64,000 nt of DNA, taken from Streptomyces sp. NBC_01451 (GTDB taxonomy: Bacteria; Actinomycetota; Actinomycetes; Streptomycetales; Streptomycetaceae). The stretch lies in NCBI RefSeq assembly GCF_036227485.1, contig NZ_CP109479.1, positions 2,480,001-2,544,000 of the forward strand. The letters are read 5' to 3'. A program made the translations under genes and the position numbers. Positions within the stretch are counted from its first letter, which is position 1. Each line of letters begins with the position of its first letter. Positions 29,693 to 38,696 of this stretch are shown here, piece by piece. The notes under the pieces were generated by a model. The model did no database searches. It was not told where the DNA came from and was given only the letters and a program-made list of their open reading frames with translations.

Positions 29693-30355
29693 ATGGGCTT
29701 CACGATCGGCAGCAGCCGGGGTATCCGCGAGATCCGGACCGGCACGCGTCGCCGCGGCCGGTCGTCCGAGTGCACCGCCGTGGCCGAGTACACCGGCCTC
29801 TGGGGCTGGGACGTGGCCGCCGGCGCCCGCGCGGCCGGCGGCGCCTGCTCCTGCGGCCTGACCGACTGCCCCGCGCCGGGCGCCCACCCCCTGAGCTTCG
29901 CGCCCCGGGTCGCGGCCGGCGCCACCCTCGACGAAGTCACCGACACCTGGGGCCAGTTCCCGGGCGCCGCGGTCATGCTCCCCGTGGGCCGCGCCTTCGA
30001 CGTGATCGAGGTCGCCGAACCGGCCGGCCGCCGGGCCCTGGTCCGGCTGGAACGCATGGGCCTCCCCCTCGGCCCGGTCACCGCCACCCCGGAGGGCCGC
30101 GCCCAGTTCTTCGTCGCCCCCGGCGCCGCCGCCGAACTCCCCGAACTCCTCTACCGCATGGGCTGGGACGACGCGGCCCTCGACCTGCACGGCCTGGGCT
30201 CCGGTACGTACCTCACGGCACCCCCCTCCGACCGGGGCGGCCTCGGCCCGGTCACCTGGCTGCGCCCGCCCGCCCTGGACACGGCGACCAGGCCTCCGGC
30301 GGCCAGGCTGCTGCTGGGGACGCTGGCCTACGTGGCGCACCGGTCGCGGGCGTAG
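29693..30355 (+). CDS. primase/polymerase (AEP)-like N-terminal-domain protein, probably inactive
   Basis: 220 residues. CSCGLTDCPAPGAHP at residues 52-66 is the Cys/His pattern seen near the start of bifunctional primase-polymerase domains in actinobacteria. The catalytic DxD expected after it is replaced by FDVIEVAEP (~101-109), so polymerase activity is doubtful. ATG 29693 has GGAGG at the right spacing; a frame open to 29468 is not supported. The gene stands alone and converges with ftsY. Function unknown. Confidence 0.7.
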   Translation: MGFTIGSSRGIREIRTGTRRRGRSSECTAVAEYTGLWGWDVAAGARAAGGACSCGLTDCPAPGAHPLSFAPRVAAGATLDEVTDTWGQFPGAAVMLPVGRAFDVIEVAEPAGRRALVRLERMGLPLGPVTATPEGRAQFFVAPGAAAELPELLYRMGWDDAALDLHGLGSGTYLTAPPSDRGGLGPVTWLRPPALDTATRPPAARLLLGTLAYVAHRSRA

Positions 30356-30388
30356 CGCCCGAGTCCACGGCGCGGGGCCGCACAGCAA

Positions 30389-30425
30389 GGCGCCCGTCCC
30401 CAACTGCACCTTGGGGGCGGGCGCC
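30389..30425. terminator. bidirectional hairpin between the primase-like gene and ftsY
   Basis: ggcgcccgtccccaa (30389-30403) pairs with ttgggggcgggcgcc (30411-30425) with a single mismatch and a 7-base loop. On the plus strand TCTTC follows. It lies in the 116-base gap between two convergent genes. Confidence 0.8.
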
Positions 30426-30471
30426 TCTTCGCGGACCTACGGATTTCCGGAGACGGTGACCAGGATGCCGA

Positions 30472-31674
30472 TCACTCTCCGATAAGTGCGTCAACAAACG
30501 CCTCCGGCTCGAACGGCGCCAGATCGTCGGCCCCCTCACCGAGGCCGATCAGCTTCACCGGCACGCCCAGCTCGCGCTGTACGGCGATGACGATGCCGCC
30601 CTTGGCGGTGCCGTCGAGCTTGGTGAGCACGATGCCGGTGATCTCGACGACCTCGGCGAAGACGCGGGCCTGGACGAGGCCGTTCTGCCCGGTGGTGGCG
30701 TCGAGCACCAGCAGCACCTCGTCCAGCGGGGCGTGCTTCTCGACGACGCGCTTGACCTTGCCCAGCTCGTCCATGAGCCCGGTCTTGGTGTGCAGTCGTC
30801 CGGCGGTGTCGATCAGTACGACGTCGGCACCGGCCTCGATGCCCTCCTTGACGGCGTCGAAGGCGATCGACGCGGGGTCGCCGCCCTCGGGACCGCGCAC
30901 GGTACGGGCGCCGACGCGGTCGCCCCAGGTCTGGAGCTGGTCGGCGGCGGCGGCCCGGAAGGTGTCGGCGGCACCGAGAACAACGTTTTTCCCGTCGGCG
31001 ACCAGCACACGCGCCAGCTTGCCGGTGGTGGTGGTCTTGCCGGTGCCGTTGACGCCGACGACCATCACGATGCCCGGGGTGTCGAGGTTCGAGTCGGTCT
31101 TCACCGTCCGGTCGAACCCGGGTTCGAGGATCTGGAGCAGCTCCTCGCGCAGGAGTTCGCGCAGGTCGGCGGGCGTGCGGGTGCCGAGCACCTTCACGCG
31201 CTCGCGCAGCCGCTCGACCAGTTCCTGGGTGGGCCGGACCCCGACGTCGGCGGTGAGGAGGGTGTCCTCGACCTCCTCCCAGGTGTCGTCGTCGAGGTGC
31301 TCGCGCGCGAGGAGCGTGAGCAGCCCCTTGCCGAGCGCGTTCTGCGACCGGGAGAGCCGGGCGCGCAGCCGGACCAGCCGGCCGGCGGTGGGCTCCGGCA
31401 CCTCGATCGCGGGAGCGACGGGAGGTTCCTCGACGACGACGGACGAGCCGTCCGCGGTCCCCGGTAGATCCACTTCCTCTATCGTGCGGCGCGGTTCGTC
31501 GCGCGGCGTCTCGGCCTCGTCGCCGATGTGCGGCTCGGCCGGAGGGGTGGTGAGGTCGGGTGCCGTGGGGGGCGCCGGGGGCAGCGGCTTCTTCCTGCGG
31601 CTGCCGACGACGAGCCCGCCGAGCACACCGAGCACGACCACGGCGATGACTACAGCAAGGATGATGGTTTCCAT
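30472..31674 (-). CDS. ftsY: signal recognition particle receptor FtsY
   Basis: Membrane-bound SRP receptor GTPase, partner of Ffh. 400 residues from METIILAVVIAVVVLGVLGGLVVGSRRKK: unlike E. coli FtsY it begins with a transmembrane helix, as in other actinobacteria. An acidic/Pro-rich linker (~30-85) follows. The NG domain has GVNGTGKTTTTGKLA, DTFRAAAADQLQTWG, DTAGRLHTK, TKLDGTAKGG and ends GEGADDLAPFEPEAFVDALIGE. A longer frame to 31743 is unsupported. Confidence 0.97.
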   Translation of the reverse strand: METIILAVVIAVVVLGVLGGLVVGSRRKKPLPPAPPTAPDLTTPPAEPHIGDEAETPRDEPRRTIEEVDLPGTADGSSVVVEEPPVAPAIEVPEPTAGRLVRLRARLSRSQNALGKGLLTLLAREHLDDDTWEEVEDTLLTADVGVRPTQELVERLRERVKVLGTRTPADLRELLREELLQILEPGFDRTVKTDSNLDTPGIVMVVGVNGTGKTTTTGKLARVLVADGKNVVLGAADTFRAAAADQLQTWGDRVGARTVRGPEGGDPASIAFDAVKEGIEAGADVVLIDTAGRLHTKTGLMDELGKVKRVVEKHAPLDEVLLVLDATTGQNGLVQARVFAEVVEITGIVLTKLDGTAKGGIVIAVQRELGVPVKLIGLGEGADDLAPFEPEAFVDALIGE

Positions 31675-31846
31675 AACAACGCCAGTATGGCGCGACCTCC
31701 CGCGCAGGCGTTCGCTCTCCACGCGGGGCCGCAGCCCGGGCACGCGAAGAAGGGGCCCCAGGGTGGGCCACGACCCATCCGGCGGCCCGTGCCCCGCCCT
31801 CCCCGCCGACAGCGCCCGGCACCTCGCACGCTCACGCCCTGGCCAC

Positions 31847-31861
31847 CTGACGATCCGTCAG
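31847..31861. promoter_or_regulatory. palindrome before the LLM oxidoreductase, likely operator
   Basis: CTGACG-ATC-CGTCAG is a perfect 6-3-6 inverted repeat 42 bases upstream of the ATG at 31903, where a repressor would cover the promoter. The protein that binds it is not identified; no regulator gene adjoins it. Confidence 0.5.
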
Positions 31862-31902
31862 TTACCGTCCCCTCCACACCGCCGACGAAGGGGATCGGTC
31901 CC

Positions 31903-32874
31903 ATGCCCGTCACCGTCGTACGTTTCAACCTGGTCGCCCCCGACGCCACCCCCGCCGATCTCCGCGCCCGCTACCGGGCCGCGATCGAGATGGCCGCGTA
32001 CGCCGACGCCCACGGAGTCACCACCGTCCAGACCGAGGAGCACCACGGCGTCGCCAACAACTGGCTGCCGTCGCCGTTCACCTTCGCGGGAGCCGTGTTC
32101 GGGGCGACGAAGCGGATCGCGGTGACCGTGTCGGCGGTGATCGGCCCGTTGCACGACCCCCTGAGGCTCGCCGAGGACATCGCCGTACTCGATCTGCTGA
32201 GCGGCGGACGGCTGGTCACGGTCGCCGGGATCGGGTACCGGCCCGAGGAGTACGCCCATTTCGGCACCGACTGGAAGCGGCGCGGCAAGCTCCAGGACGA
32301 GCTGCTGGAGACGCTCCTGAAGGCCTGGACCGGGGAGGAGTTCACGTACCGGGGCCGGACGGTACGGGTCACTCCGCGCCCGTGCACCGACCCGCACCCG
32401 CTCCTTCTGGTGGGCGGCTCGTCGAAGGCGGCGGCCAGAAGGGCGGCCCGGCTCGGGCTCCCCCTCTTCCCCAGCGCGCACCTGCCCGAGCTGGAGGCCT
32501 ACTACAAGGAACGGCTCGTCGAGTACGGCACGGAGGGCTGGACGATGATGCCGGCCGCGGAGACGCCGCTGCTGCACATCACCGAGGACCCGGACCGGGC
32601 GTGGGCCGAGTACGGCCACCACTTCCTGCACGAGGCCCGGACGTACGCCTCATGGCAGTCCGGCGACATACGGTCCGCCGTGAAGTCGGCGGCCACGACG
32701 GTCGAGGAGCTGCGTGCCGAGGGCGTCTACCGGATGGTGACGCCCGAGGAGTGCGTGGCGCAGGGGCTGGACAACCACGTGCTGCATCCGCTGTCGGGCG
32801 GGATGCCGGTGGACGAGGGGTGGCGGAGTCTGCGGCTGTTCGGGGAGCGGGTCGTGCCGGCACTGGCGGCCTGA
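31903..32874 (+). CDS. LLM class (luciferase-like) flavin/F420 oxidoreductase
   Basis: 323-residue TIM-barrel protein of the bacterial luciferase superfamily: MPVTVVRFNLVAPDATPADL, EEHHGVANNWLPSPFTFAGAVFGATKRI, AEDIAVLDLLSGGRLVTVAGIGYRPEEYAHFG, and a C-terminal VTPEECVAQGLDNHVL. Such proteins use FMN or F420; the cofactor cannot be decided here. The F420-biosynthesis gene cofC at 62455 shows that F420 is available. It is monocistronic, with an operator-like palindrome upstream and two hairpins downstream. Confidence 0.85.
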   Translation: MPVTVVRFNLVAPDATPADLRARYRAAIEMAAYADAHGVTTVQTEEHHGVANNWLPSPFTFAGAVFGATKRIAVTVSAVIGPLHDPLRLAEDIAVLDLLSGGRLVTVAGIGYRPEEYAHFGTDWKRRGKLQDELLETLLKAWTGEEFTYRGRTVRVTPRPCTDPHPLLLVGGSSKAAARRAARLGLPLFPSAHLPELEAYYKERLVEYGTEGWTMMPAAETPLLHITEDPDRAWAEYGHHFLHEARTYASWQSGDIRSAVKSAATTVEELRAEGVYRMVTPEECVAQGLDNHVLHPLSGGMPVDEGWRSLRLFGERVVPALAA

Positions 32875-32889
32875 CGCACCTATGGGAAA

Positions 32890-32970
32890 GCCGCTCCCGG
32901 CTCGGGCAGTGGCCGAGCCGGAAGCGGCGGATACGGGGAGAAGGGCGGCGGGGACTTGGCCCTTCTCCCC
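32890..32970. terminator. two consecutive hairpins between LLM gene and glcP
   Basis: First stem: gccgctcccggctcggg (32890-32906) with ccgagccggaagcggc (32913-32928), one mismatch. Second stem: ggggagaagggc (32935-32946) with gcccttctcccc (32959-32970), a perfect 12 bp. They fill the 117-base convergent gap and probably stop transcription from both sides. Confidence 0.8.
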
Positions 32971-32991
32971 GAGTCGTGGAGGGGCGGCGGA

Positions 32992-34410
32992 CTACCCCAT
33001 CTCCTCCAGTGTCTTGCCCTTGGTCTCCTTGACGAACCTGAGCACGAACGGGATCGAGAGCGCGGCGAAGACCGTGTAGATCACGTAGGTCGCGGAGAGG
33101 TTCCAGTCGGCCAGTGACGGGAAGCTCGCGGTGATGGCCCAGTTGGCGATCCACTGGGCGGCGGCGGCCACGCCCAGGGCGGCGGCACGGATCCTGTTCG
33201 GGAACATCTCGCCGAGGAAGACCCAGACGACGACACCCCAGGAGAGGGCGAAGAAGAGTACGAACACATGGGCGGCGACCAGGGCGACCCAGCCCTGCGT
33301 GGCGGGGAGTTTGCCGTCGACGAGGTCGTAGGAGAAGGCCCAGGCCTCCAGGGCGAGCCCGACGACCATGCCGACGGAACCGACGAGCGCGAGCGGCCGG
33401 CGGCCGATCCGGTCGACGAAGATCATGGCGATCACGGTGCCGATGATGTTGATGATCGACGTGGTGAAGGAGTAGAGGAACGACTCCGTCGGGTCGACGC
33501 CGACCGACTGCCACAGCGTCGAGGAGTAGTAGAACGCGACGTTGATGCCGACGAACTGCTGGAAGACCGAGAGCCCGATGCCGATCCAGACGATCGGCTT
33601 GAAGAAGAAGGTGCCGCCGAGCAGGTCCCGGAAGGTCGACTTGTGCTCGCTCTTCATGGCGTGCTCGATCTCGGCGACCCGGGCGTCCAGGTCCATGGTG
33701 TCGCCCTCGACCTCGCGCAGCACCTCACGGGCCCGCTCGTCCCGCCCGACGGAGATCAGGAAGCGCGGCGACTCGGGGATCGCGAAGGACAGCAGCCCGT
33801 ACAGCACCGCCGGTACGACCATCACACCGAGCATGACCTGCCAGGCCTCGACGCCCAGCAGCTCGCCGCGCTGGTCGCCGCCCGCCGCGTTCAGGATGCC
33901 CCAGTTCACCAGCTGCGAGATGGCGATGCCGATGACGATCGCGGCCTGCTGGAAGGAGCCGAGCCGTCCCCGGTAGGCGGCCGGAGCGACCTCGGCGATG
34001 TAGGCGGGGCCGATGACAGAGGCCATGCCGATGGCGAAGCCGCCGATGATCCGCCAGAAGGCGAGGTCGTACAGCGCGAAGGGCAGCGCCGAACCGACGG
34101 CGCTGATCGTGAAGAGCACGGCGGAGATCTGCATGCAGCGGATACGGCCGATGCGGTCGGCCATGCGCCCCGCGGTGGCCGCACCGATGGCGCAGCCGAT
34201 CAGCGCGATGGCGATGACCTGGGCCAGAGCGGCCGAGCCGACGTCGTAGCGGCTCCGGATGGCCTCGACGGCGCCGTTGATCACGGCACTGTCGTAGCCG
34301 AAGAGGAAGCCACCCATCGCGGCAGCCGCCGCGATGAAGATGACATGCCCGAGATGCTCGGGTTGAGCCGTTCCGGCTCGTGACTTGAGTGTCTGCTCAG
34401 CGCTGGTCAC
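32992..34410 (-). CDS. glcP: glucose permease GlcP (MFS sugar porter)
   Basis: Proton-coupled sugar importer with 12 predicted membrane segments, 472 residues. Sugar-porter marks: GGFLFGYDSAVINGA, GRMADRIGRIRCM, RIIGGFAIGMASVIGPAYIAEVAPAAYRGRLGS, PESPRFL, and FVDRIGRRPLALVGS. The sequence and its place next to smc match GlcP1 of S. coelicolor, the main glucose transporter in a genus without a glucose PTS. GTG 34410 (VTSAEQTLKS) was chosen, 6 bases after GGGAG; the upstream TTG at 34416 is less likely. Promoter and repeats lie at 34459-34544. Confidence 0.92.
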   Translation of the reverse strand: MTSAEQTLKSRAGTAQPEHLGHVIFIAAAAAMGGFLFGYDSAVINGAVEAIRSRYDVGSAALAQVIAIALIGCAIGAATAGRMADRIGRIRCMQISAVLFTISAVGSALPFALYDLAFWRIIGGFAIGMASVIGPAYIAEVAPAAYRGRLGSFQQAAIVIGIAISQLVNWGILNAAGGDQRGELLGVEAWQVMLGVMVVPAVLYGLLSFAIPESPRFLISVGRDERAREVLREVEGDTMDLDARVAEIEHAMKSEHKSTFRDLLGGTFFFKPIVWIGIGLSVFQQFVGINVAFYYSSTLWQSVGVDPTESFLYSFTTSIINIIGTVIAMIFVDRIGRRPLALVGSVGMVVGLALEAWAFSYDLVDGKLPATQGWVALVAAHVFVLFFALSWGVVVWVFLGEMFPNRIRAAALGVAAAAQWIANWAITASFPSLADWNLSATYVIYTVFAALSIPFVLRFVKETKGKTLEEMG

Positions 34411-34458
34411 GTACAACTCCCAGGTAGGTGGTACCTGAAGGTAAAAACAACGTTGCCG

Positions 34459-34544
34459 AGACTATTCCTTCAAGTTTCGAAGTCAAGACGGCGATGGGTG
34501 TGAGATGAGAGGCATTCGTGACTGAAGTGTGTTCAAGTCTTGAA
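34459..34544 (-). promoter_or_regulatory. glcP promoter with two operator-like palindromes
   Basis: On the minus strand TTGACT (34481-34486), 16 bases, TAGTCT (34459-34464) form a good vegetative promoter with the start about 40 bases before the GTG. TTCAAG-T-CTTGAA (34532-34544) is a perfect 6-1-6 palindrome, and TTCAAGTTTCGAA (34469-34481), matching it at 11 of 13 positions, covers the -10/-35 spacer. Their spacing is 63 bases, six helical turns. Confidence 0.65.
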
Positions 34545-34597
34545 ATATCGCAGAGGAGAAGGAGACAGGGGAGGTAGAGAAGGAGAGGGCGGGCGGG

Positions 34598-37500
34598 CTA
34601 GCGGAGCCGCTGTGAAATCACCTTCGACACACCGTCGCCCTGCATGGAGACGCCGTACAGCGCGTCGGCCACCTCCATCGTCCGCTTCTGGTGCGTGATC
34701 ACGATGAGCTGCGAGGCTTCCTGGAGCTCCTGCATGATGCGGATGAGCCGCTGGAGGTTGGTGTCGTCGAGGGCCGCCTCGACCTCGTCCATCACGTAGA
34801 AGGGACTCGGCCTGGCCTTGAAGATCGACACCAGCAACGCTACGGCGGTGAGCGAGCGCTCGCCACCGGAGAGTAGCGACAGCCGCTTGACCTTCTTGCC
34901 CGGCGGCCGGGCCTCCACGTCCACACCCGTGGTGAGCATGTTGTCGGGATCGGTCAGGATCAGCCGTCCCTCGCCACCGGGGAACAGCCGGCTGAACACA
35001 CCCTCGAACTGCACCGCGGTGTCCCGGTAGGCCTCCGTGAAGACCTGCTCGACCCGCTCGTCGACCTCCTTCACCACTTGAAGCAGATCAATGCGCGTCT
35101 TCTTCAGATCCTCAAGCTGCTCACTGAGGAACTTGTGGCGTTCCTCCAGTGCCGCGAACTCCTCCAGCGCCAGCGGATTGACCTTGCCGAGCTGCTGGTA
35201 GGCCCGCTCGGTCGCCCTGAGCCGTTTCTCCTGCTCGGCCCGGTGGAACTGCTTGGGCTGGTTGCGCGGGTCCTCCGGGTCCTCGGGCAGTTCCTCGCCC
35301 TCGGCGGGGGGCGAGGGCGGCACCAGCTGGTGCGGACCGTACTCGGCCACCAGCCCCTCCGGTTCCACACCGAGTTCCTCCAGCGCCTTGGTCTCCAGCT
35401 GCTCGATCCGCAGCCGCTTCTCGGCGCCGAGTACCTCACCGCGGTGCATCGAATCCGTCAACTTGTCGAGTTCGGCCTTGAGATCACGGCCGGCGGCGCG
35501 AGCGGCGGTCAGCTCCTGCTCACGCCGGGCCTTGGCGGCCTCGGCCGCGGTGCGTTCCTCGTCGGCGCGGGACAGGGAGACCTCGACGTGCGCGAGGAGC
35601 TGCCGCGCCCCGGAGGCGACGGCTTCGGCGACGGCAGCCTCGTGTCTGAGCCGCGCCCGCCGCTGCTCGGCACGCGCACGTGCCTCCCGTTCGGCACGCG
35701 CGGCCCGGTCGAGCGAGTCGGCCCGTCCCGCCAGCCCCTTGACCCGCTCCTCGTGCGTACGGACCTGGAGCCGGGCCTCCATCTCGGTCTGCCGCGCGTT
35801 GGCGCCGTCGGCGGCGAGCCGGTCCCGTACTCCCGTGTCGGGTTCCTCCTCCACGGGCATCTCCTCGGCGACAGCCAGCCGCTCGGCGAGTTCCTCGGCG
35901 TCCTGTACGGCCCTGTCCAGCGCCTCCTGCGCCCGCGCCGCAGCCGCGGTGGACCTCTCGGCCTCTCCGGAGGCTCCCCTGGCCTGCCCGGCGAGCCGCC
36001 CGAGCTGCTGGGCGACCGCCGACTTCTCCCGGTCGGCGGCCCGCCGCCGCTCCCCCAGCTCCTCGACGAACGCGGCACACTCCTTGCGCCGCTCCCCGGC
36101 GAGCCGCTGCGCCCCGGCCAGCTCCTCGCACCGCACGGCCAGTTCATCGAGCTCCGCGGCGGCCTCGTCGACGGAGGCCTGCACCTCCAGCAGGCTCGGC
36201 GCCCCGGCGGACCCGCCGTGCGCGAAGTGGGCGCCCAGCAGGTCCCCTTCAGCGGTCACGGCGGTCAGCTCCGGCCGTGAGTACACCAGTTCCTCGGCGT
36301 CCTCGAGCGTCCCGACGACCACGATCCCGCGCAGCAACCGGCGTACGGCGGGCATGAGTTCGGCGGGGCCACGGACGAGGCCGGCGGCGGGAAGCGGTCC
36401 GCTCGGCCCGCGTCCCTGGGCTCCCGGACGCACACCGGGCGCGGAGCCCCGGCCGACGGCGGCATCGGCATCGTGCGCCTCGGCGGAGGCAGCGGCCCCG
36501 GCCGGCCCGGAGCCGTCGCCCCGGGCCCCGGCCGCACCCGGACCGCCCACAGCCTCGGCGCCTCCCACGTCCGCGGCGCCGGATCGGTCGTACGCGGGCA
36601 CCACCGACCCCTGCCCGGAGCCAGGACCGCCCGACGACCACAGCCCGCCCTCCTGGTCCTCCGCCTCGTCCGGCGCCCCCGCCAGCAGCAGCGAAGCGCG
36701 CCCCGCGTCCTGCTTGCGCAGGAGCCGGATCGCCGCCGCCGCGGAGGCCGGGGTCGTCACCGCGATGGCGTCCGCCGCCGCGCCGAAGGCGGCGGCCACG
36801 GCGACCTCGTGGCCCGGGGTGACCGTCAGCAGTTCCGCAGCCGGCCCGAGCAGGCCGGTGAGGCGGTCCTGTGCGGCCAGCAGCGCGCCGGACCCGTCCT
36901 TGCGGCGCAGGCCGAGGGCCAGGGCCTCGTGGCGGGCCTGGGTGGCCGCGCGCCGGCGTTCCGCCGCTGTGGCCGCCTCACGGGCCGCCGTGAGGGCAGC
37001 TTCCGCGTCGGCGAGGGCGGCCTTCGCCGCGTCGTGCCGCTCCGCCAGGTCCGCGTCTCCCGCGTCGAGGCCGTCGACCTCGGCCTGCAGGGTCTCGTAC
37101 TCCTCCTGGGCCGCGACCGCCCGTTCCTGGGCCTCGTCGCGGGCGGCGGCGAGGCGGTCGATCTCGGCCTGGGCGCTGGCCGCGCGCGACCGGGCGGCGT
37201 TGACCTGGCCGTTCAGCCGGGCCAGGCCCTCACGGCGGTCGGCGATCGCGCGGGCCACGTCCTTCAGGCGCCGCTCCTCGACCGCGAGTTCGCGCTCCAG
37301 CCCGGCCCGGTGCTCGACCGTGTTCTCCAGCGCGTGTTCGGCCGCCTCCAGGGCCGCTTCCAGCTCGGCCTCCTGCTCGCGGATGCGCGCGGCCTCGCGC
37401 TCCATGTCCTCGGGCTCACGCCCGCGCCGCTCCTCGTCGGGGGCGGAGGTGGCGCTCTTCACGCGCGCGTCGGCCAGCGAGACGGTGCCTCGCACCCGTT

Positions 37501-38392
37501 CGGCGAGCTGAGAGAGCTCGTACCAGGTCTGCTGCGCGCGCTGGAGGCGCGGTGTGAGCTGCCGTACCTCGTCCTCCAGCAGCGCCTCGCGCTGGATGGC
37601 CTTCCTCAGCTCGGCCTCCGTCGCGTCCTTGCGCTCCTTGAGCGCGGCCTCGTCCGCGACCTCCGTCCGGAGGGCTCCCCGCAGCCGTACGAGATCGTCG
37701 GCGAGGAGCCGCAGCCGGGCGTCGCGCAGGTCCGCCTGGATGACCGCGGCCCGGCGCGCGACCGCCGCCTGCCGTCCCAGCGGTTTCAGCTGGCGGCGCA
37801 GTTCGTCGGTGAGGTCCTGGACACGGGCGAGGTTCGCCTGCATCGCGTCCAGCTTGCGCAGCGCCTTCTCCTTGCGCTTGCGGTGCTTCAGTACGCCCGC
37901 CGCCTCCTCGATGAAGGCGCGGCGGCCCATCGGATCGGCGTGCAGTACGGAGTCCAGCTGGCCCTGGCCGACGATGACGTGCATCTCGCGGCCGATGCCG
38001 GAGTCGGACAGCAGTTCCTGGATGTCCAGCAGACGGCAGGTGTCGCCGTTGATCTGGTACTCGCTGCCGCCGTTGCGGAACATGATCCGCGTGATGGTGA
38101 CCTCGGCGTACTCGATGGGCAGCGCGCCGTCGGAGTTGTCGATGGTGAGGGACACCTCGGCGCGGCCGAGCGGCGGGCGCCCGGTGGTACCGGCGAAGAT
38201 GACGTCCTCCATCTTGCCGCCGCGCAGCGACTTGGCGCCCTGCTCGCCCATGACCCAGCTGAGCGCGTCCACGACGTTGGACTTGCCCGAGCCGTTGGGC
38301 CCCACGACGCACGTGATGCCCGGCTCGAACCGGAGTGTGGTCGCCGAGGCGAACGACTTGAACCCTCGGAGGGTCAGGGCCTTGAGGTGCAC
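34598..38392 (-). CDS. smc: chromosome segregation ATPase SMC
   Basis: 1264-residue condensin subunit. Walker A GPNGSGKSNVVDALSW near residue 31, Q-loop VGQGQLDSVLHADPMGRRAFIEEAAGV near 141, coiled coils to ~500, hinge ~505-780, second coiled coil, then LSLLSGGERSLTAVALLVSIFKARPSPFYVMDEVEAALDD (signature and Walker B). A Gly/Ala/Pro-rich block (residues ~573-672, about 36377-36676) interrupts the hinge and explains the extra length against ~1190 residues in many relatives. It stands upstream of glcP. Confidence 0.97.
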   Translation of the reverse strand: MHLKALTLRGFKSFASATTLRFEPGITCVVGPNGSGKSNVVDALSWVMGEQGAKSLRGGKMEDVIFAGTTGRPPLGRAEVSLTIDNSDGALPIEYAEVTITRIMFRNGGSEYQINGDTCRLLDIQELLSDSGIGREMHVIVGQGQLDSVLHADPMGRRAFIEEAAGVLKHRKRKEKALRKLDAMQANLARVQDLTDELRRQLKPLGRQAAVARRAAVIQADLRDARLRLLADDLVRLRGALRTEVADEAALKERKDATEAELRKAIQREALLEDEVRQLTPRLQRAQQTWYELSQLAERVRGTVSLADARVKSATSAPDEERRGREPEDMEREAARIREQEAELEAALEAAEHALENTVEHRAGLERELAVEERRLKDVARAIADRREGLARLNGQVNAARSRAASAQAEIDRLAAARDEAQERAVAAQEEYETLQAEVDGLDAGDADLAERHDAAKAALADAEAALTAAREAATAAERRRAATQARHEALALGLRRKDGSGALLAAQDRLTGLLGPAAELLTVTPGHEVAVAAAFGAAADAIAVTTPASAAAAIRLLRKQDAGRASLLLAGAPDEAEDQEGGLWSSGGPGSGQGSVVPAYDRSGAADVGGAEAVGGPGAAGARGDGSGPAGAAASAEAHDADAAVGRGSAPGVRPGAQGRGPSGPLPAAGLVRGPAELMPAVRRLLRGIVVVGTLEDAEELVYSRPELTAVTAEGDLLGAHFAHGGSAGAPSLLEVQASVDEAAAELDELAVRCEELAGAQRLAGERRKECAAFVEELGERRRAADREKSAVAQQLGRLAGQARGASGEAERSTAAAARAQEALDRAVQDAEELAERLAVAEEMPVEEEPDTGVRDRLAADGANARQTEMEARLQVRTHEERVKGLAGRADSLDRAARAEREARARAEQRRARLRHEAAVAEAVASGARQLLAHVEVSLSRADEERTAAEAAKARREQELTAARAAGRDLKAELDKLTDSMHRGEVLGAEKRLRIEQLETKALEELGVEPEGLVAEYGPHQLVPPSPPAEGEELPEDPEDPRNQPKQFHRAEQEKRLRATERAYQQLGKVNPLALEEFAALEERHKFLSEQLEDLKKTRIDLLQVVKEVDERVEQVFTEAYRDTAVQFEGVFSRLFPGGEGRLILTDPDNMLTTGVDVEARPPGKKVKRLSLLSGGERSLTAVALLVSIFKARPSPFYVMDEVEAALDDTNLQRLIRIMQELQEASQLIVITHQKRTMEVADALYGVSMQGDGVSKVISQRLR

Positions 38393-38696
38393 GCCGCTGG
38401 ACTCTACCTTCCGCCGTTATGTCACACGATGAACCCCTGGATACCCCCCGGCGGTTTCACCGATGAACGTGCAGGGCACATCAGACGTTAAAGAGAGTGG
38501 ACACCCTCGGGGAAGCAACCACTCTGGACCATGGGGGAGCAGACGGGCAGCACGGGGAAATAAAGAAGGGACGCCGAAGCGTCCCTTGCAATACTCTGGC
38601 CAAACTCCGACAGCTCAGCGGCCGATTGGAGCAGTTCGACCACTGGGTGCCTGGTGGGATGCGCAGTGCTGATGCAATGCGTTGACGATGCAGTGA
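38393..38696. promoter_or_regulatory. 304-base gap between the small coiled-coil gene and smc
   Basis: Apart from the terminator at 38566-38587 I find no gene. Small plus-strand frames here lack a usable start context. The smc promoter should lie in 38400-38560, but I see no convincing -35/-10 pair. Confidence 0.3.
38566..38587 (-). terminator. rho-independent terminator after the small coiled-coil gene
   Basis: aagggacgc (38566-38574), loop cgaa, gcgtccctt (38579-38587), a perfect 9-bp stem. On the minus strand it is followed by TTCTTTATTT, one of the few T-rich tails in the window. It isolates the 67-residue gene from smc. Confidence 0.85.

Noticed and set aside
38463..38672. Plus-strand 69-residue frame between smc and the small coiled-coil gene
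   Set aside because: It runs across the minus-strand terminator and lacks a start context or recognisable composition.
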